A DNA stretch of 64,000 bases from Epiperipatus broadwayi (lineage: Eukaryota > Onychophora > Udeonychophora > Euonychophora > Peripatidae). The notes below the pieces were generated by a model. The model was not told the DNA's origin. It did no database searches and saw nothing but the letters and a program-made list of their open reading frames with translations. Position 1 is the stretch's first letter. Each line of letters opens with the position of its first letter. The position numbers and the translations under genes are program-made. Shown here in pieces: positions 37,190 through 49,152 of this stretch. The stretch covers positions 603,501-667,500 of the forward strand of contig JAQFVV010012574.1 in NCBI GenBank assembly GCA_028023455.1, read 5' to 3'.

Positions 37190-37575
37190 AAAATCAGATC
37201 TTCATTGGATCAGACATGTAAAATAAATTAACGATACAAGATCTCTTAAAAGAATGTTTTATGGCAAACTTAACATGGCTTTTTGTAAAAAATGTAGATA
37301 TCATCTATGTTGTGAAGATTTTCTCAACAACATTATAAAGAAATGCAATGTTAATTGTTTTCATTTGGAAGATATGGCAGAGAATAGAATACATTGGGTA
37401 GATGTGTTGTTGAAGTATTTCAGGAAGAAAAATTGTCTGCTGAAGAAATTAAAAGACAATATCACAAAATGTAAGTGAACAGGAAAATGGACTAATGTAT
37501 TTTAGATGTGGATATATTCTTGGTACCCAGATTGGTTTGTGTAATCATTGCAAAAGTATTTCTAGAGTAAGATTT
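37190..37575 (+). mobile_element. LINE C-terminus with zinc-finger-like end, sense
   Basis: The plus strand reads LHWIRHVK near 37203, then MFYGKLNMAFCKK (frame from 37254), HLEDMAENRIHWVDVL (about 37356-37405) and a basic stretch. These match the order LRW.GHV.RM ... LYGEL ... DR..WR in the C-terminus of a widespread class of animal LINE ORFs. A one-base shift then gives FRCGYILGTQIGLCNHCKS (from 37501), a degraded version of the C2H2-like CxxC..RIGL..H finger that ends such proteins. Two cysteines and one histidine of the finger survive. The element is truncated and frameshifted, and belongs to a different LINE type from the RTE copies. Confidence 0.65.
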
Positions 37576-37657
37576 TTTCTTTCTATTTTTTCTCTCTCTC
37601 TCTCTTTTTTTTTTAGAGTTAGAAGTGTCTGTTTATTACTATTATTCTTAAATGTTA

Positions 37658-37770
37658 GTGTCCAGTATGCTTTGATAGAAAACAGACTTTGAACTCAAAA
37701 TCCATAGATTGTTGCCTAGATGCAGTGCTCAAACCCTTTTATGAATAACAAACTATTTGATTATTTTATA
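37658..37770 (+). mobile_element. tRNA-derived SINE, family S2 (degraded)
   Basis: Shares GAACTCAAAATCCATAGAT, CAGTGCTCAAACCCTTTTATGAAT-type words and the ACAAACTATTTGATTATTTTAT tail with the array at 42507-43015. The A box region is decayed. Confidence 0.6.
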
Positions 37771-38010
37771 TTTATTATTAAATTAATATAAATAGCTTGT
37801 TGTTTTTAAAGTTTAATTTAGTATTTAATTGTTAATTTTTAAGAAATTAATTGTATTATATTTTAATACTATGAAAATAATTTTTTATACTCTAAAGTTT
37901 AATATAATTAATTCTAAGAGTATTAAATTTGAAAGTGGTAGACAGGTTAAAATATAAAAAAAAAAAAAAATCATTGGAATACGGTTGAAATTATATACTA
38001 AAAAAAATTT

Positions 38011-38125
38011 GTCAAGCGCTATTAGCCGAGAGGTCATCGCGGCCGCCTTGCAAGCAAGTAGTTGGTTGCAGACGGTTGTGGGTTCGCATCCCGGCCGGTG
38101 CTATGACATATGAAAAAAAAAAAAA
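38011..38125 (+). mobile_element. tRNA-headed SINE, family S1 (best preserved head)
   Basis: GTCAAGCGCTATTAGCCGAG begins the element; the A box is TTAGCCGAGAGGT (38022-38034) and a near-perfect B box GGTTCGCATCC lies at 38081-38091. The GGCCGCCTTGCAAGCAAG segment between them and the general layout recall a class II tRNA. It ends GGTGCTATGACATATGAAA with 13 A. The A/T-rich flanks suggest a target-site duplication around AAATTATATA. Confidence 0.92.
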
Positions 38126-40173
38126 TTATATAGCTCTTATAACTCACATTTATCATATAAAATAGCAGCTTTAGAAACATTAATTATTAAGTAAGCAATA
38201 TATTTCAGCTGGTTGTTTTAAAATGAACTCCAGGTTGGCTTCTAGTTTTGGTCGTTGTTAGTAACATTACATAAAATGTTGTTAAAACAAGATGTGTAAA
38301 AATACAGAAATTCCAGCTGATACAAGCTAGTAAATAAAAAGAAAATCTCTTAATCTATGATGCTGTCCCCTAGTGCCGACTGTTGATACACTTATACTGC
38401 TAAAAAAATAAGAGACAAATTACCCTAGAAAAATAAAAATTCTAATGGTTAAGCATTACAATTCAGTTATGATTTTTGACTTATATTATTTGGAATTAAA
38501 AAAATTAATCAAAACATTATTAGGAGCCTTTCATAAATAAATATGACCATTAAAAATTATGCTGCCAAAATATGGCCAATCTAACTCCAGAGAAACAAAA
38601 ATAAACAAATAAATAAATGAAATGTTGATCCTCAGAATGACTATATAAATCAATCTGTGTACACAAATAAAATGGTATTATCAATCACTTTATTTGATAT
38701 TTTAGTTACCATATTACAACTTTTGTAATGAACTTTTCCAATGAAAGCCATCAATAATTTATTTCTTTAGAGGGTCTGCAAGATAATCTTTATGATGGTA
38801 ATAAGACCTGCTTATATTGAGTTCATTATAAAATAATTCTTAGGAAATCTTTTGCCATTACTTCAATTCATATGCCCAATCCCATAAAGATGTGATTTAA
38901 TAATAAACTATAATATCATATCTAGCAAAATAAAAATAATATCAATTGGTCTTATAAAATTGTTATCATATTTTTAGAATCTAATGGAGCATACATGAAT
39001 GAATTTTTTTTAATACTTTTATGTTACATTGATAGTGGAGGATACAATTTTAATTTCCAAATAAAAAATACGCAAAATAGCAGTCCTACATAAACCTAAT
39101 TTAGTTGTAGTAATTACATCACTATAATTAAATGTTGAACCTTTTTAACTTGTTAATATAACAGAAGCATCCTGGAGTAGTCTTTCTAGTTAAAAGCTGC
39201 CAGATAATCAAATAATTTACATTATTAATTTGATAAAATGAAAGCTGAATATTACTGAAGAATAATAAATTTTTGGATATTAATTGCTAAACTAAACTGC
39301 TTATGGATTGCATTGAAAACATTTGATTTGTCTAAAATAGCATCTCATGAAACATTTTAAGAATGATGCCACAAATCTTTTTTGCACCATAATTCTGCCT
39401 AAATATTGATTGAAAACCCACTGTCATAAAATGGAAAGATATCTTTGAAACTGCTACACATACATGTTTAGAACTATTTCCATTTCAATTGTCTCGGTTT
39501 TTTCCCCTGTATTGCTTCATTTTATTTTAATATATATAAGTTATATAATAAAAATCAGACTTTAATTCCAACAACTTTTTCCTCTCTTTTGGTCAATAAA
39601 TTGCATACCTATAGTGTTTCTTCATTGTCAAAAATAACAAGGATTCTATGGTAGCAATTCATCTATGACTGGAAAAAATTTGTTCAATAACAAACAAGAA
39701 AAAAATTTTGCTGATATTTCATAAAAATTACTTCAATCATTTATAATGATGATCAGGTACCATAATAATTTCTCATAGTTTTAAAACATTCCAATAGCTT
39801 TTTGAAATTAACATATTACAGCTTATATTTCTCAAGTATCTATCTCTTCAGGATCTGCATTTTTTTTATTTTTGAAATAATAAATATATAATTTTATCAA
39901 GCTTTATAATTTGATATAAATCTAAATCGGTAGCTTGATGGATTTTTCACTAAAAGCTGTTATTTCTGTGCTGTTTAAGAAGCTTCATGCTCAACTTTGT
40001 GTTTTGACATGTAGAAAATACTGTTTCCTTTTAATTAACTTATGTGATATTATAATTATTAAAAGAATGGATCATAATTACAAAAATGTATTTACTTATA
40101 TCCATAACATTCTCTTAAAAATACTCTCATGCTTCATAAACAGGATTTATGTAATAAATAGTTGTCAAATTTA

Positions 40174-40175
<2 letters not shown>
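38126..40175. other. Unassigned AT-rich DNA
   Basis: No open frame with protein character and no repeat family recognised. Confidence 0.5.

Positions 40176-40262
<87 letters not shown>
40176..40262. repeat. (AT)n microsatellite
   Basis: Uninterrupted AT tract of about 87 bases, the longest in the window. Confidence 0.98.
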
Positions 40263-40264
<2 letters not shown>

Positions 40265-41014
40265 AGACTTCTGAAAATTGAACTCAAATTTATGTGAATA
40301 TGAATGGTAAAGGATGTACATTTAAATGGAAAAACATATTATATATAAATTATATTTAATGTTTTCATGGTTATATAATGTAAATCAATTAATGGTGAAA
40401 CTGAAGAAAATAAACATTTTGTTAATTCGCACATTCTGAATGCTTAACTATTTCATGTTCAATATCATTCTTTATCTCACATTCAGTCTTGTTACTATTA
40501 GAGATCTAAGTGGTTTTTCTTTGAAAAGTTAACCATGACAAGGGTGAATGCTATTTTGTTGAAATTGTAAAATAATCAAAAATAACGCCCAGTTTAACCA
40601 AAAACTACTTTATATATAGCTTTGTTTTTTTCAAATACATAGTAATACATATCTTATTAATATTTCTTTTGTAAATATTGCAATTTAAATTAAATAACTT
40701 TATTGTTAATTGATGCAATATTATGTAATTTTAATTAACTCATATATTATAGCCTCTTCTAGTGAACTCGCACATATCTGCTTGTGGTACACTCTGCTAT
40801 TGCTGATGAGAATTTGGCAACTTGGCCATTGAATATATAAAAATGAGATTATGGAAATGTCGACTAAGTCAAGTTGCATAAGTCTATTTAATAGATATTT
40901 TAAAGACATGATTATGAAAAGATAAACATTGAATATAAGAAAAGTAAAAAAGATTAAAACCTTAAACATTATCACTTTTTTATGTAACCCAAGTTGTTAT
41001 AACACTAGCAATTT
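40263..41014. other. Unassigned AT-rich DNA
   Basis: The open frame at 40721-40975 (minus) has hydrophobic, low-complexity character and no motif. Confidence 0.45.
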
Positions 41015-41265
41015 TTTCACACATTACTGCCACCTAGTGCAGCTCTAGTAGTCAATAGGTGTTAGAAGATTGTGCAGCACAATCCCTGTCAAGTGCTTTC
41101 CCATATATAGTTTTAAAAGGGTAAATGGTGGATGTTGAAGGGGAAAAGCATTAGATCTAAAGATGCAGATGCACTGCTCCCAGATTCAAGATTCCTGACT
41201 AATGGAAGCTAAGCCATAAGATAGAAATTAGTCTGGGGATACTGTATGAAAAATTAACAGATAGG
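41015..41265 (-). repeat. Single F1 arm
   Basis: Follows the left arm of the 3634-4705 element in order: TGCCACCTAGTGCAG, GTCAATAGGTGTTAGAAG, AATCCCTGTCAAGTGC..TTCCCAT. The second arm is absent. Diverged and without coding capacity. Confidence 0.6.
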
Positions 41266-42506
41266 AAATGTGAAGCAACCTTAAATTTTGCTACTGTTTT
41301 AAAATTAAAAATTCTTAGGAATATTTTTGAGACTTAATATTTTTTTTATAAAATATATTGCAAAATAAATCTGGGGAAAAGAATTTAAGGATAGAACAAG
41401 GACATCATATTTTTAAAAATTTGATAAGTAAAAATGTATGTGGTTTATATGCAAGTATAAAAAGAATAACTAAGGAAAAAATGAGGTGGCTGCAGTGGCT
41501 AGATATTGTCTTTAGAAACTGATGATTGTGTATATTTTTGTATATACTTGGTATTTTCAATTAAAATTTTCTTCATAAGTAACATACCAACAACATAACC
41601 AAAGACCACGATAATATATTTAAGTCAATATTAATAATGTCATTATACATGTCAATGTCTGTAGTTTTTTTAAAAAAAGTCATAAATTGATAATACTAAC
41701 TACTTTGATTTCTTAAAATCAGAGAAGTGATTCCCCTGTGAAGCAAATCTAAGTCTTAATAATTGGTTGAATTAACATATAATTTGTTATATAAAATCTA
41801 AACATGAGTACATGTTTAGTATGGTTGTTGAGATTAAGTGTGAAGAAAATGATGATCTCACTCAAGATACATCATTGATAGATGTCTTTAAGAAATAAAT
41901 TCTACGAATAAAAACTGAAGTAAAGCAGATAACATCACACCATATTTCAACTTAACAAGAATTAGGTAAAATAGCAATGTAGCCTGTCTTCCAATAGGTA
42001 TAAAACTCTCAAAACAGTGGTAACTTAAGAATTGAAGCACCAAATCTTATTAAATTCATTACAATTAATGCCTTGAAATTTGGAAACCAGCTATTTTTTT
42101 CTGAGGTTACAATAATTATTCCTTTTAGAAAGGTAAAGGTAATCCATAGACCCATTTCTTATAGAATGACATCATATCATATATACTTTTTAACTTTTGC
42201 AATGGAAATATGGGAACTCACCTCACCAACTTAAACCAACTTACAACTTTTGCTACTTAGATAATACTAACTAGCCATTAATAACTGAATGCCCTATTTA
42301 GACTTGTATTTAACTTTGATTTCAATACTAAATCTTAAGCATGAAAAGTGAAAGAGTTATTGATTATTCATAAAAGATAGCATATTATAAATTAATTTAA
42401 TTAAATTCAAGTGTCTAAAAATGTATTAACTATGATTGTCATCTTTTAAAAAATCTGTTAATCTTCTGTAACTTATAATTTATTTAAGAGTCTCAATGAC
42501 TTGCAT
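41266..42506. other. Unassigned AT-rich DNA
   Basis: No supported gene or repeat. Confidence 0.5.
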
Positions 42507-43015
42507 AGTTTGGTGAAGTGGTTAAGTGGAGAACTCTGGAGATCAAAGTTCAGGGGTTATGTTTCAACTTTGTTACTTCCATGCTTAAACTTCATATGAA
42601 CTCCTGGGTAATAAAATCATTCAATTATTTTATATCTGCTTGATTTGATATAGTGATCAATTGGAATATTATGGATTTTAATGTTCTTGGATGATAATCC
42701 AGCTTTGCCATTTCCAATACTTGAACTTCTTTTGAACTCCTGAGCAATAAACTATTTGATTATTTATTTTATCAATACATGGTTTGGAGTAGTGGTAGAA
42801 AGATGGACTCGGAAGCTCAAGATCCATAGATCACATCCACTTGAAATAGTGTTCAAACTCTTTATGAATTCCAAAGCAATAAAACATTCTAATAATTTTT
42901 CTCTGTTTGGTATTGCCAAATTACATGTCATTACCCGTGGTCTATCTCTCACTTCCAGTAGCCGAAATTCTTATAATCTCCCGAGGAATGAACCAACCAT
43001 TTGATGATTATCGTT
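42507..43015 (+). mobile_element. Four head-to-tail copies of a tRNA-derived SINE, family S2
   Basis: Four units of roughly 110-140 bases (about 42507-42650, 42655-42770, 42775-42905 and 42906-43015). Each ends in a version of TATGAACTCCTGAGCAATAAA followed by ATTTGATTATTTAT. Unit 1 has A-box-like GTTTGGTGAAGTGGTTAAG (42511-42529) and B-box-like GGTTATGTTTCAAC; unit 3 has GTTTGGAGTAGTGGTAGAAAG. Units 2 and 4 have decayed heads. Open frames crossing the array are chance. Confidence 0.75.
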
Positions 43016-43982
43016 GGAGCATCACTTTATATGTTTATTTAAATGAGAAAAACAAAACCATTATGAAAGTGAAAAAAGAATGAAGATCTTTCAATAATTC
43101 AACTATTTTTCAAATTAGTAAAAGTTTTAAATTTTTTTTACGTTCTAAAATATATAATTATAAATAAAACAAAATAAATAAAAAATTATTTTTTAAATAA
43201 TTAAATGTATTATTCAATTCAAAATGATTTTTTTTTTAAAAAAAAAAATGTTTTAAAGCTCTCCTTCATAATTGTACTTTTACTGAACTCTAATTAAAAG
43301 TTTCCCTTCTCTCTTTCTCTTTTATATTATTAATAATAATACAATCAATTATGTTGCGACTCGTTATTCACAATGATTATGACCCCCCCCCTTATCCTCA
43401 CTCAATCAAACTTGCCTAAAATGAAAAATTTGTTAATTGTGATATCAAACAGCAAATTTATATAAAAAAAATCTCATACAAACATAATGAATATGAAAGA
43501 AAAGCCTTTATTCAATAATAAGGAAAAAGTTCTCTTGTAGAAAATTTCTTTCAGATTAATAGAATGCTGCATGATCATGTAATTCCTAATTAGAACATTC
43601 GTGGGCAAGTCAAGCCAGAGATTACCCAGGGAGAGGTATTTTTACTAAAAGCACAGGTTTGTTTAGGAAACATGCCTCTCTCTCTTTTCTCTATCAACAA
43701 GCATACTTTCCAAAGTCACTCTTTCTCTCTTTTTATTCTTATTCAAAAATTCAATAATTTAAATATAACAGTAAATTATAAGAATGATTTTATATAAAAT
43801 AATTCATATTTTCTAAAAAAATATGCATTATTTTATTTTCTGAATATATTTTTCTTCCTCTTTTTTTCTTTTCTTAATTGTTGTTTGTTTTAATTGAGCT
43901 AATTGTCAAGATTATATAGAGATAAAAAATTATTTTATAGTTTCTATAAAATTATATATATATATATAATATTTAAATACAA
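43016..43982. other. Unassigned AT-rich DNA
   Basis: Includes a run of nine C at 43383-43391 and CT-rich stretches at 43310-43322 and 43675-43735. No gene supported. Confidence 0.5.
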
Positions 43983-44520
43983 GTCTATTGTCTATACTGT
44001 TTATATGGAGTAGATGGCTGTAGGGAGCTTGAAGTTCTGAGTTCAAATCCCTTCTAATTACATTAAGTTTAGTATAGATAATATACTTGTATTTAAATAT
44101 TACATATTCAGACATTATTCTGCCCATCCTTCTTATGCGCATTTTAATGGTCATATTAAGGTTCTATATGTGGGGGGTTAGAGTATCTTAAAGTCAACAT
44201 GAGTATAGCAATAATATTGGCATCAATAAGGGCTACGAGGTTACATCATCAGATTTTCAATGATATGGATGGCTGAATAATTGGAGGGTGGAGAAAATTG
44301 AAGCCTGTCCATTAAAGTTTGAAGATTTGCTATCTTAATATAAAATGAGCACTGATTACATATGTGTGTGAGAGATAATGATCTGGACCAATAGATGAGT
44401 GCTGGTTCAGCACAAAATACATATATTGAAGATCATTTATTTTTTCACATACGTGTGTATGAAATAAGTGTATTGCTGAAGGGAGTTTGAAAATCTGAGT
44501 TTAAATATATATATATATAT
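43983..44520 (+). repeat. F2 repeat, tandem partial copies
   Basis: Two arm ends in the same orientation: GGCTGTAGGGAGCTTG with GAGTTCAAATCCC at 44012-44052, and TGCTGAAGGGAGTTTG with GAGTTTAAAT at 44472-44505. Between them lies the GAAGCCTGTCCATTAAAGTTTG ... GATCTGGACCAATAGATGAG part of the arm. The first end gives the clearest A-box/B-box pair of this family. Confidence 0.7.
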
Positions 44521-44764
44521 ATGCATGTGTGTATGTGTGTGTAGTTATATATTAGGCTAATAACATTATCAAATTAAATTATTTTAGAAAAATACAAACT
44601 TTATTTTTGCTTTTCTCAAATACACTTATCTATTAGTAATACCACATAAGTTTTGTATCCAAACCATTTCTCCTCTATTCTTCTCATGATTCTGGCTCAC
44701 TTATTGTCAGTCTAGCATTGTGAATAATACATTTTATGTGTCACTCTAATCAACTACACTACTT

Positions 44765-45060
44765 CTACAAATGGCAAAGTAGTCTAATTGTTTAGAGAGT
44801 CACCTTAAAATTACTATCCTCAAAACTAAAGATCACCAATTTAATTCCTAGTACTGACAATCCCTCTCAGGCCAGTAACATTTGAAGAAGAGAGAAGAAG
44901 AATGCCACTCTATAGTAATATATGTATTATAGCAGTAAAAGATATTTGGAAAACCAAATAAAGTTTAATTTTTTAAAAATATTTATTAAATCAACTAAAT
45001 AATAAAAATAACCCAAAATATATTTACGAATGAAATGCCATTATCACAAAGCTTCACAAT
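44765..45060 (+). repeat. PLE family A tail or derived SINE
   Basis: Contains AAGTAGTCTAATTGTTTAGAG (A-box-like), CCAATTTAATTCCTAGTACTG (B-box-like), CAGGCCAGTAACATTTGAAGAA and a tail ending ATGCCATTATCACAAA. These match the family A tail in order, with no PLE coding sequence attached. Confidence 0.7.
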
Positions 45061-45128
45061 ATATATATATAATTAATAAAACAAATCATAAATTTCATAA
45101 CTTGCTTTCCAGCTTGCATTTAAATGTT

Positions 45129-45316
45129 CACTAGAGGGAGCTTACCAAAGTTCTAATCAAGCTTTATTTTATAAGTGCTGAAAGAGAAAGAATTCAAAAT
45201 CTCTATTGGAACTAATTGTCTGGAGATAGGGACTTTCCGATAGAGATTTTGAATTCTTGCTCTTTCAGCACTTATAAAATAAAGCTTGATTAGAGCTATT
45301 GGTAAGTTCCCTCTGG

Positions 45317-45318
<2 letters not shown>
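45129..45318. mobile_element. 190-bp hairpin MITE followed by (TA)n
   Basis: CACTAGAGGGAGCTTACCAA at 45129 pairs with the complement ending CCCTCTGGTG at 45318. Arms of about 80 bases, including GCTTTATTTTATAAGTGCTG, match with few differences around a ~25-base centre. A (TA)n tract follows at 45320-45352. Confidence 0.85.
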
Positions 45319-45352
<34 letters not shown>

Positions 45353-45356
<4 letters not shown>

Positions 45357-46002
45357 ATGAATAAAATTCAATCTCAACAGTGTAATACCTATCATATTTA
45401 TATTAATAACAATATACAGTATTCTACAAAAAATCGTTTTCAAATACCAGAAAGTGGAAAATACAGGAACAATCAATGTAAATTATATATGATTTCTGGA
45501 TTAAACCAATATTATCTTTTTTTAAATTCTCAATTCAAAAATCACTGGACAATCTAATTTTCTTTTGATGATATCTTCTGTAGGTTCAAGTTCTAAATCA
45601 CTCTATAGAATCTTTTTTTTTTTCTTTCAGTGTAGTATTTGTTTTTCCGCATATTATTTCTTAGAATGTGGAATGAATAATCAATAATCAATTCTTTTTT
45701 TAATTTTTTTTTTAAAATACATTTTCTTATCACCAGCATACTATTTTCATTTTATTTATTTATGAAATTTTTACTATTCTAAGACAGCATCATATTTTGA
45801 AGGCTTGGAATTCTTTATTTTTTAAAATGTCTATAGAATGCAAATCTAATTGAGCATATCTGATACCATTCCACATGAAGTTTGTGATGAATTGTCATTT
45901 TATTTTCATTCTTCAAAAAAAAGCTAAAAGAATCTCCTTACATAAAAATTATATGCCATGAGACAATTTTAATTTGCAATCATGCATAATAACTAATTTG
46001 AA
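45353..46002. other. Unassigned AT-rich DNA
   Basis: Contains T-rich runs (45610-45625, 45685-45715). No gene or repeat family recognised. Confidence 0.5.
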
Positions 46003-46135
46003 CTAATCATTAATGCATCCATCTAAAATTCATTGTCTGGAGTTTGAGCCAAGTCAGATGAATCTTGGAAACTTTTCCATTTCACAATAGGTATTCGTCT
46101 CAAAGTCAACTTAGGTGGCCATCTAGTAAGATAAA
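46003..46135 (+). repeat. Possible tRNA-derived SINE, third family
   Basis: GAACTAATCATTAATGCATC (46000-46019) resembles a decayed GGTCTAATGGTTAATGC A-box region and GAGTTTGAGCCAAGTC (46040-46055) the B box. A distinct body follows (AGGTATTCGTCTCAAAGTCA). Single copy here. Confidence 0.5.
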
Positions 46136-46654
46136 AAATAATAAAACTTTTAAATATCTTACTTCAGGACATCAGCACATCATAGATGATAATGAATGAG
46201 AAGATAGTATTCACCCAGTTTCAACTACTTTGAGTTATCTTATATCCTTATTTTATCCTCTTGATAAGATTTATTTATTTATTTACTGATCAATTTTAGA
46301 TAATTGTTAGGAATAATCAAGTTTTATTCTAATTTGAACAAAAGTCTTAAGCATGGCAGATAGATATGCACTTTACTGCATGTATATTGGGCAGTAAATT
46401 ATACAGTTATTATTTAGAAGGAAATCGTTCTGAATTAATATGAACTAATCAAAAGAGTTTTGATGTCTTTAATCTTTATTCTTTTATTGCAAAATAAGTT
46501 TATAGTTGTATAATTTTAAAGATCTTAAAAACGTTATTGAATAAGTGAACGAATAATCAGCATTTTTTGACCAATACAATGTGACATTTAAGTGCCAGAA
46601 TAACAGAATGAAAAGAACAATTCTAATTGATTGAGTAAAGATTAATTTTCATAT

Positions 46655-46990
46655 TCATCAGGTGAAAATCAATCCCTCCGCCAACTCCAATATCAGACCG
46701 GATCTGATTGTCTCGCTCAAAAAAAGTGATCCATACCGGAACATTAGCAATTACTAGACTATACACTTTCATCCTCTATGCAATTTGAGTAGTACATTGC
46801 AAGTTGATACTAGAATAGCTCCATTTCTGATCCAGGATTGTTGATCTGCAAAACAATAAAGAAGATCATGAAAAGAGATGAGCTCATCTCCTCCAAAAAA
46901 CCCTTTGAGGACACTTGGACCCTATTCACCCTCCCAGCTAATAACAATAGAATGGTAGACATGCTGGCCACCTAAACCATTCAATAACAA
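46655..46990 (+). pseudogene. Unrecognised coding-like relic
   Basis: A ~335-base stretch of near-balanced composition in otherwise AT-rich DNA. One plus frame begins INPSANSNIRPDLIVSLKKS and stops at TAG near 46758. Another reads DPGLLICKTIKKIMKRDELI, then KKPFEDTWTLFTLPANNNR and MVDMLAT, ending in TAA near 46978. The frames are broken by stops and shifts, as in a decayed coding region. I do not recognise the family; both a transposon ORF and a retro-pseudogene are possible. Confidence 0.4.
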
Positions 46991-49152
46991 CTCTCAGGAC
47001 ATAGCATAATCTCATTTAACTTTGTATACATCCTTTTCAATTTGTACACATGGTATTTAATAAATATGTATTTTTAAAACAAATCTTTAGCTTTTGTAGA
47101 CCAACACTTTTATATTAATCTCCATAGGGAAATGAAATTGAAATTTTTATTCATTAATTTTAAAAATAGATGAGATGCTTTGAAATAACAAGCATATTTT
47201 GAATAAAAATAATTTTTAAATTCTTAATTGCTAATTTTCATGTCTTATTTATTTACAATCAAAAGTTAACGCATAACAATTGATATTAGCAGCATTTATT
47301 CATATTTATTCAGTATTGTATGTCTAAATCTTTTAACACAGACCATTAATTATACATATATATTTATGTGAAGTAAAACAGACATGACACTGAATTGCCA
47401 CTGGGTACTCTCTAACAATCCCTCACAGAGAAACAATGAAAAAGGAAGTACTCACTAGGCTTACCAATTTTCAGATGCTGAACATTTTTTTTATCTACGA
47501 TTATTTTTTAATTAAAAGTTAGATACCAAATAACTAACAAAATTAGATAATTAATAAGATTGGCCATGATCTAGCTACTTGAAACAAAATCTCAAAATTA
47601 TTGTACAAACTTTTGTTTACTTGGCCTGAATTCAAATCAGGTTATAGTATAAAGAACAGATGTACTGTGGTTGCTCCATGAGCTCTTTATATATAATGCA
47701 TAAAATTACTTTATAGGCACTAATTTTTTATATAAACTTTTACAACAATCAACTTTCAGTAAAAACATAAATGTATATTAATTAGTTTTATTAGATTAGA
47801 AAATGTTGCATTTTCATTTAACCTTAAATAAAGTCTTTAGACTTAATAAAATTCAACTATAGCTAAATTTAAAACCTATATCTAAGGTCTCTATAATATT
47901 ATAAGAAATATTACTGGCACACTCAAGTCATTTTTTTTTGCTAAGACTTTCTGTTTTCTCTTATCTCCATCAGATATCAAATCAAAAAATGCCTCACAGA
48001 AAATGTATAAAAATGTGTTAAGTAGATCGGACTTGCCAATGAACTCGCCACCTAGAATCATCTTGAATCAATATTCTTTTTCTGGATATTCTACTAAGAA
48101 TATTTTTAAACAACTAATAAAATTAGGAAATAAAAACAAACTTTTTATAAGGTTTCAAATAAATCTTTTTGACAGGTTTTTATAGATATAATTAAAGGCT
48201 TATCAACAGATTTATGCTAATCCATGAACATTCTACTCATTTGCATCATAAATGTAATTTGGCCATTAATTCTCTATTTTTAATATTGCTGCTGCTGCAA
48301 CTAATAATAAGAAGAAGAAGAAAAAGAAGAAGAGAAAAAAGAACAAGAAGAACAAGAATTGTTTAACTTTTCTTTGTGACCTTGGAAATTAAAAATAAGC
48401 AAGAAAAAATTCTTTGTTTTTAAAATAATAAGTATTGTTATCAGAAGATTTGTTTGTTTGTTTTTATAATAAATTATATTAGTTATTTTAATAGTTTTAT
48501 ATTAAACATTAAAAGGTATTTAATGTCATCAAATTATTTATAATATTTGTTCAAGCAAAAATTAAGATATGTAAAAATATTAAAAAAAATTGTTTCTAAT
48601 TATTAGAACCAATAAATAAATTATAGTAATTTCTGTATTTAATGTCACATTATTATATAAATGTTTCATTTTTTTTTCAGTCAATAATAATAAAATTTTA
48701 TTTTAGTATTGCATATATTTTCAGAAAGTAGAATTAAATTTCTTATTATGAAAAAATAATGGATTAAATATGCATAAAATATTTATTTTATAGCTATGAA
48801 AATAAAATAAAAAAATTACATAGAATAATTCCTTACATTATAATTTAAAATGATTATTCTTGAAAAATGAATTAAGCTAAAAATTTTGCTTAATTATATT
48901 AAGTTTCTGCTTAGAAAAGTGTTATTACTTCTTAATATACTTAGAAAGCCTCAGAATAAAGAAGCAGCAAAAATAAAACATTTTTCTTTCTTTAAATATT
49001 AATTATGAATATGATTAATTTTAGTTGACAAAATAAAAAAGAAATTTGTGCCTTCAGTGGCAGCTTATATTTATTAAAAATAATCAATACATCCATAGTT
49101 AATTTGTAAACTTATTTTCTTTTTCTAATAATATTAAATGTAAAATAAGCAT
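46991..49152. other. Unassigned AT-rich DNA with a (GAA)n purine tract
   Basis: A purine-only tract built on GAA/AAGAAG lies at 48309-48359. Otherwise no gene or repeat family is supported. Confidence 0.55.

Noticed and set aside
38011-38100. A functional tRNA gene (good A and B boxes).
   Set aside because: It has the shared 3' extension and poly(A) of four other copies, no proper acceptor stem, and SINE-like flanks, so it is a SINE.
40127-40321. A 64-residue open frame on the minus strand.
   Set aside because: Most of it is translated (AT)n, giving alternating Ile-Tyr.
42756-43004. Overlapping open frames on both strands near 42.8 kb.
   Set aside because: They cross SINE unit borders in the S2 array, and neither has a recognisable motif.
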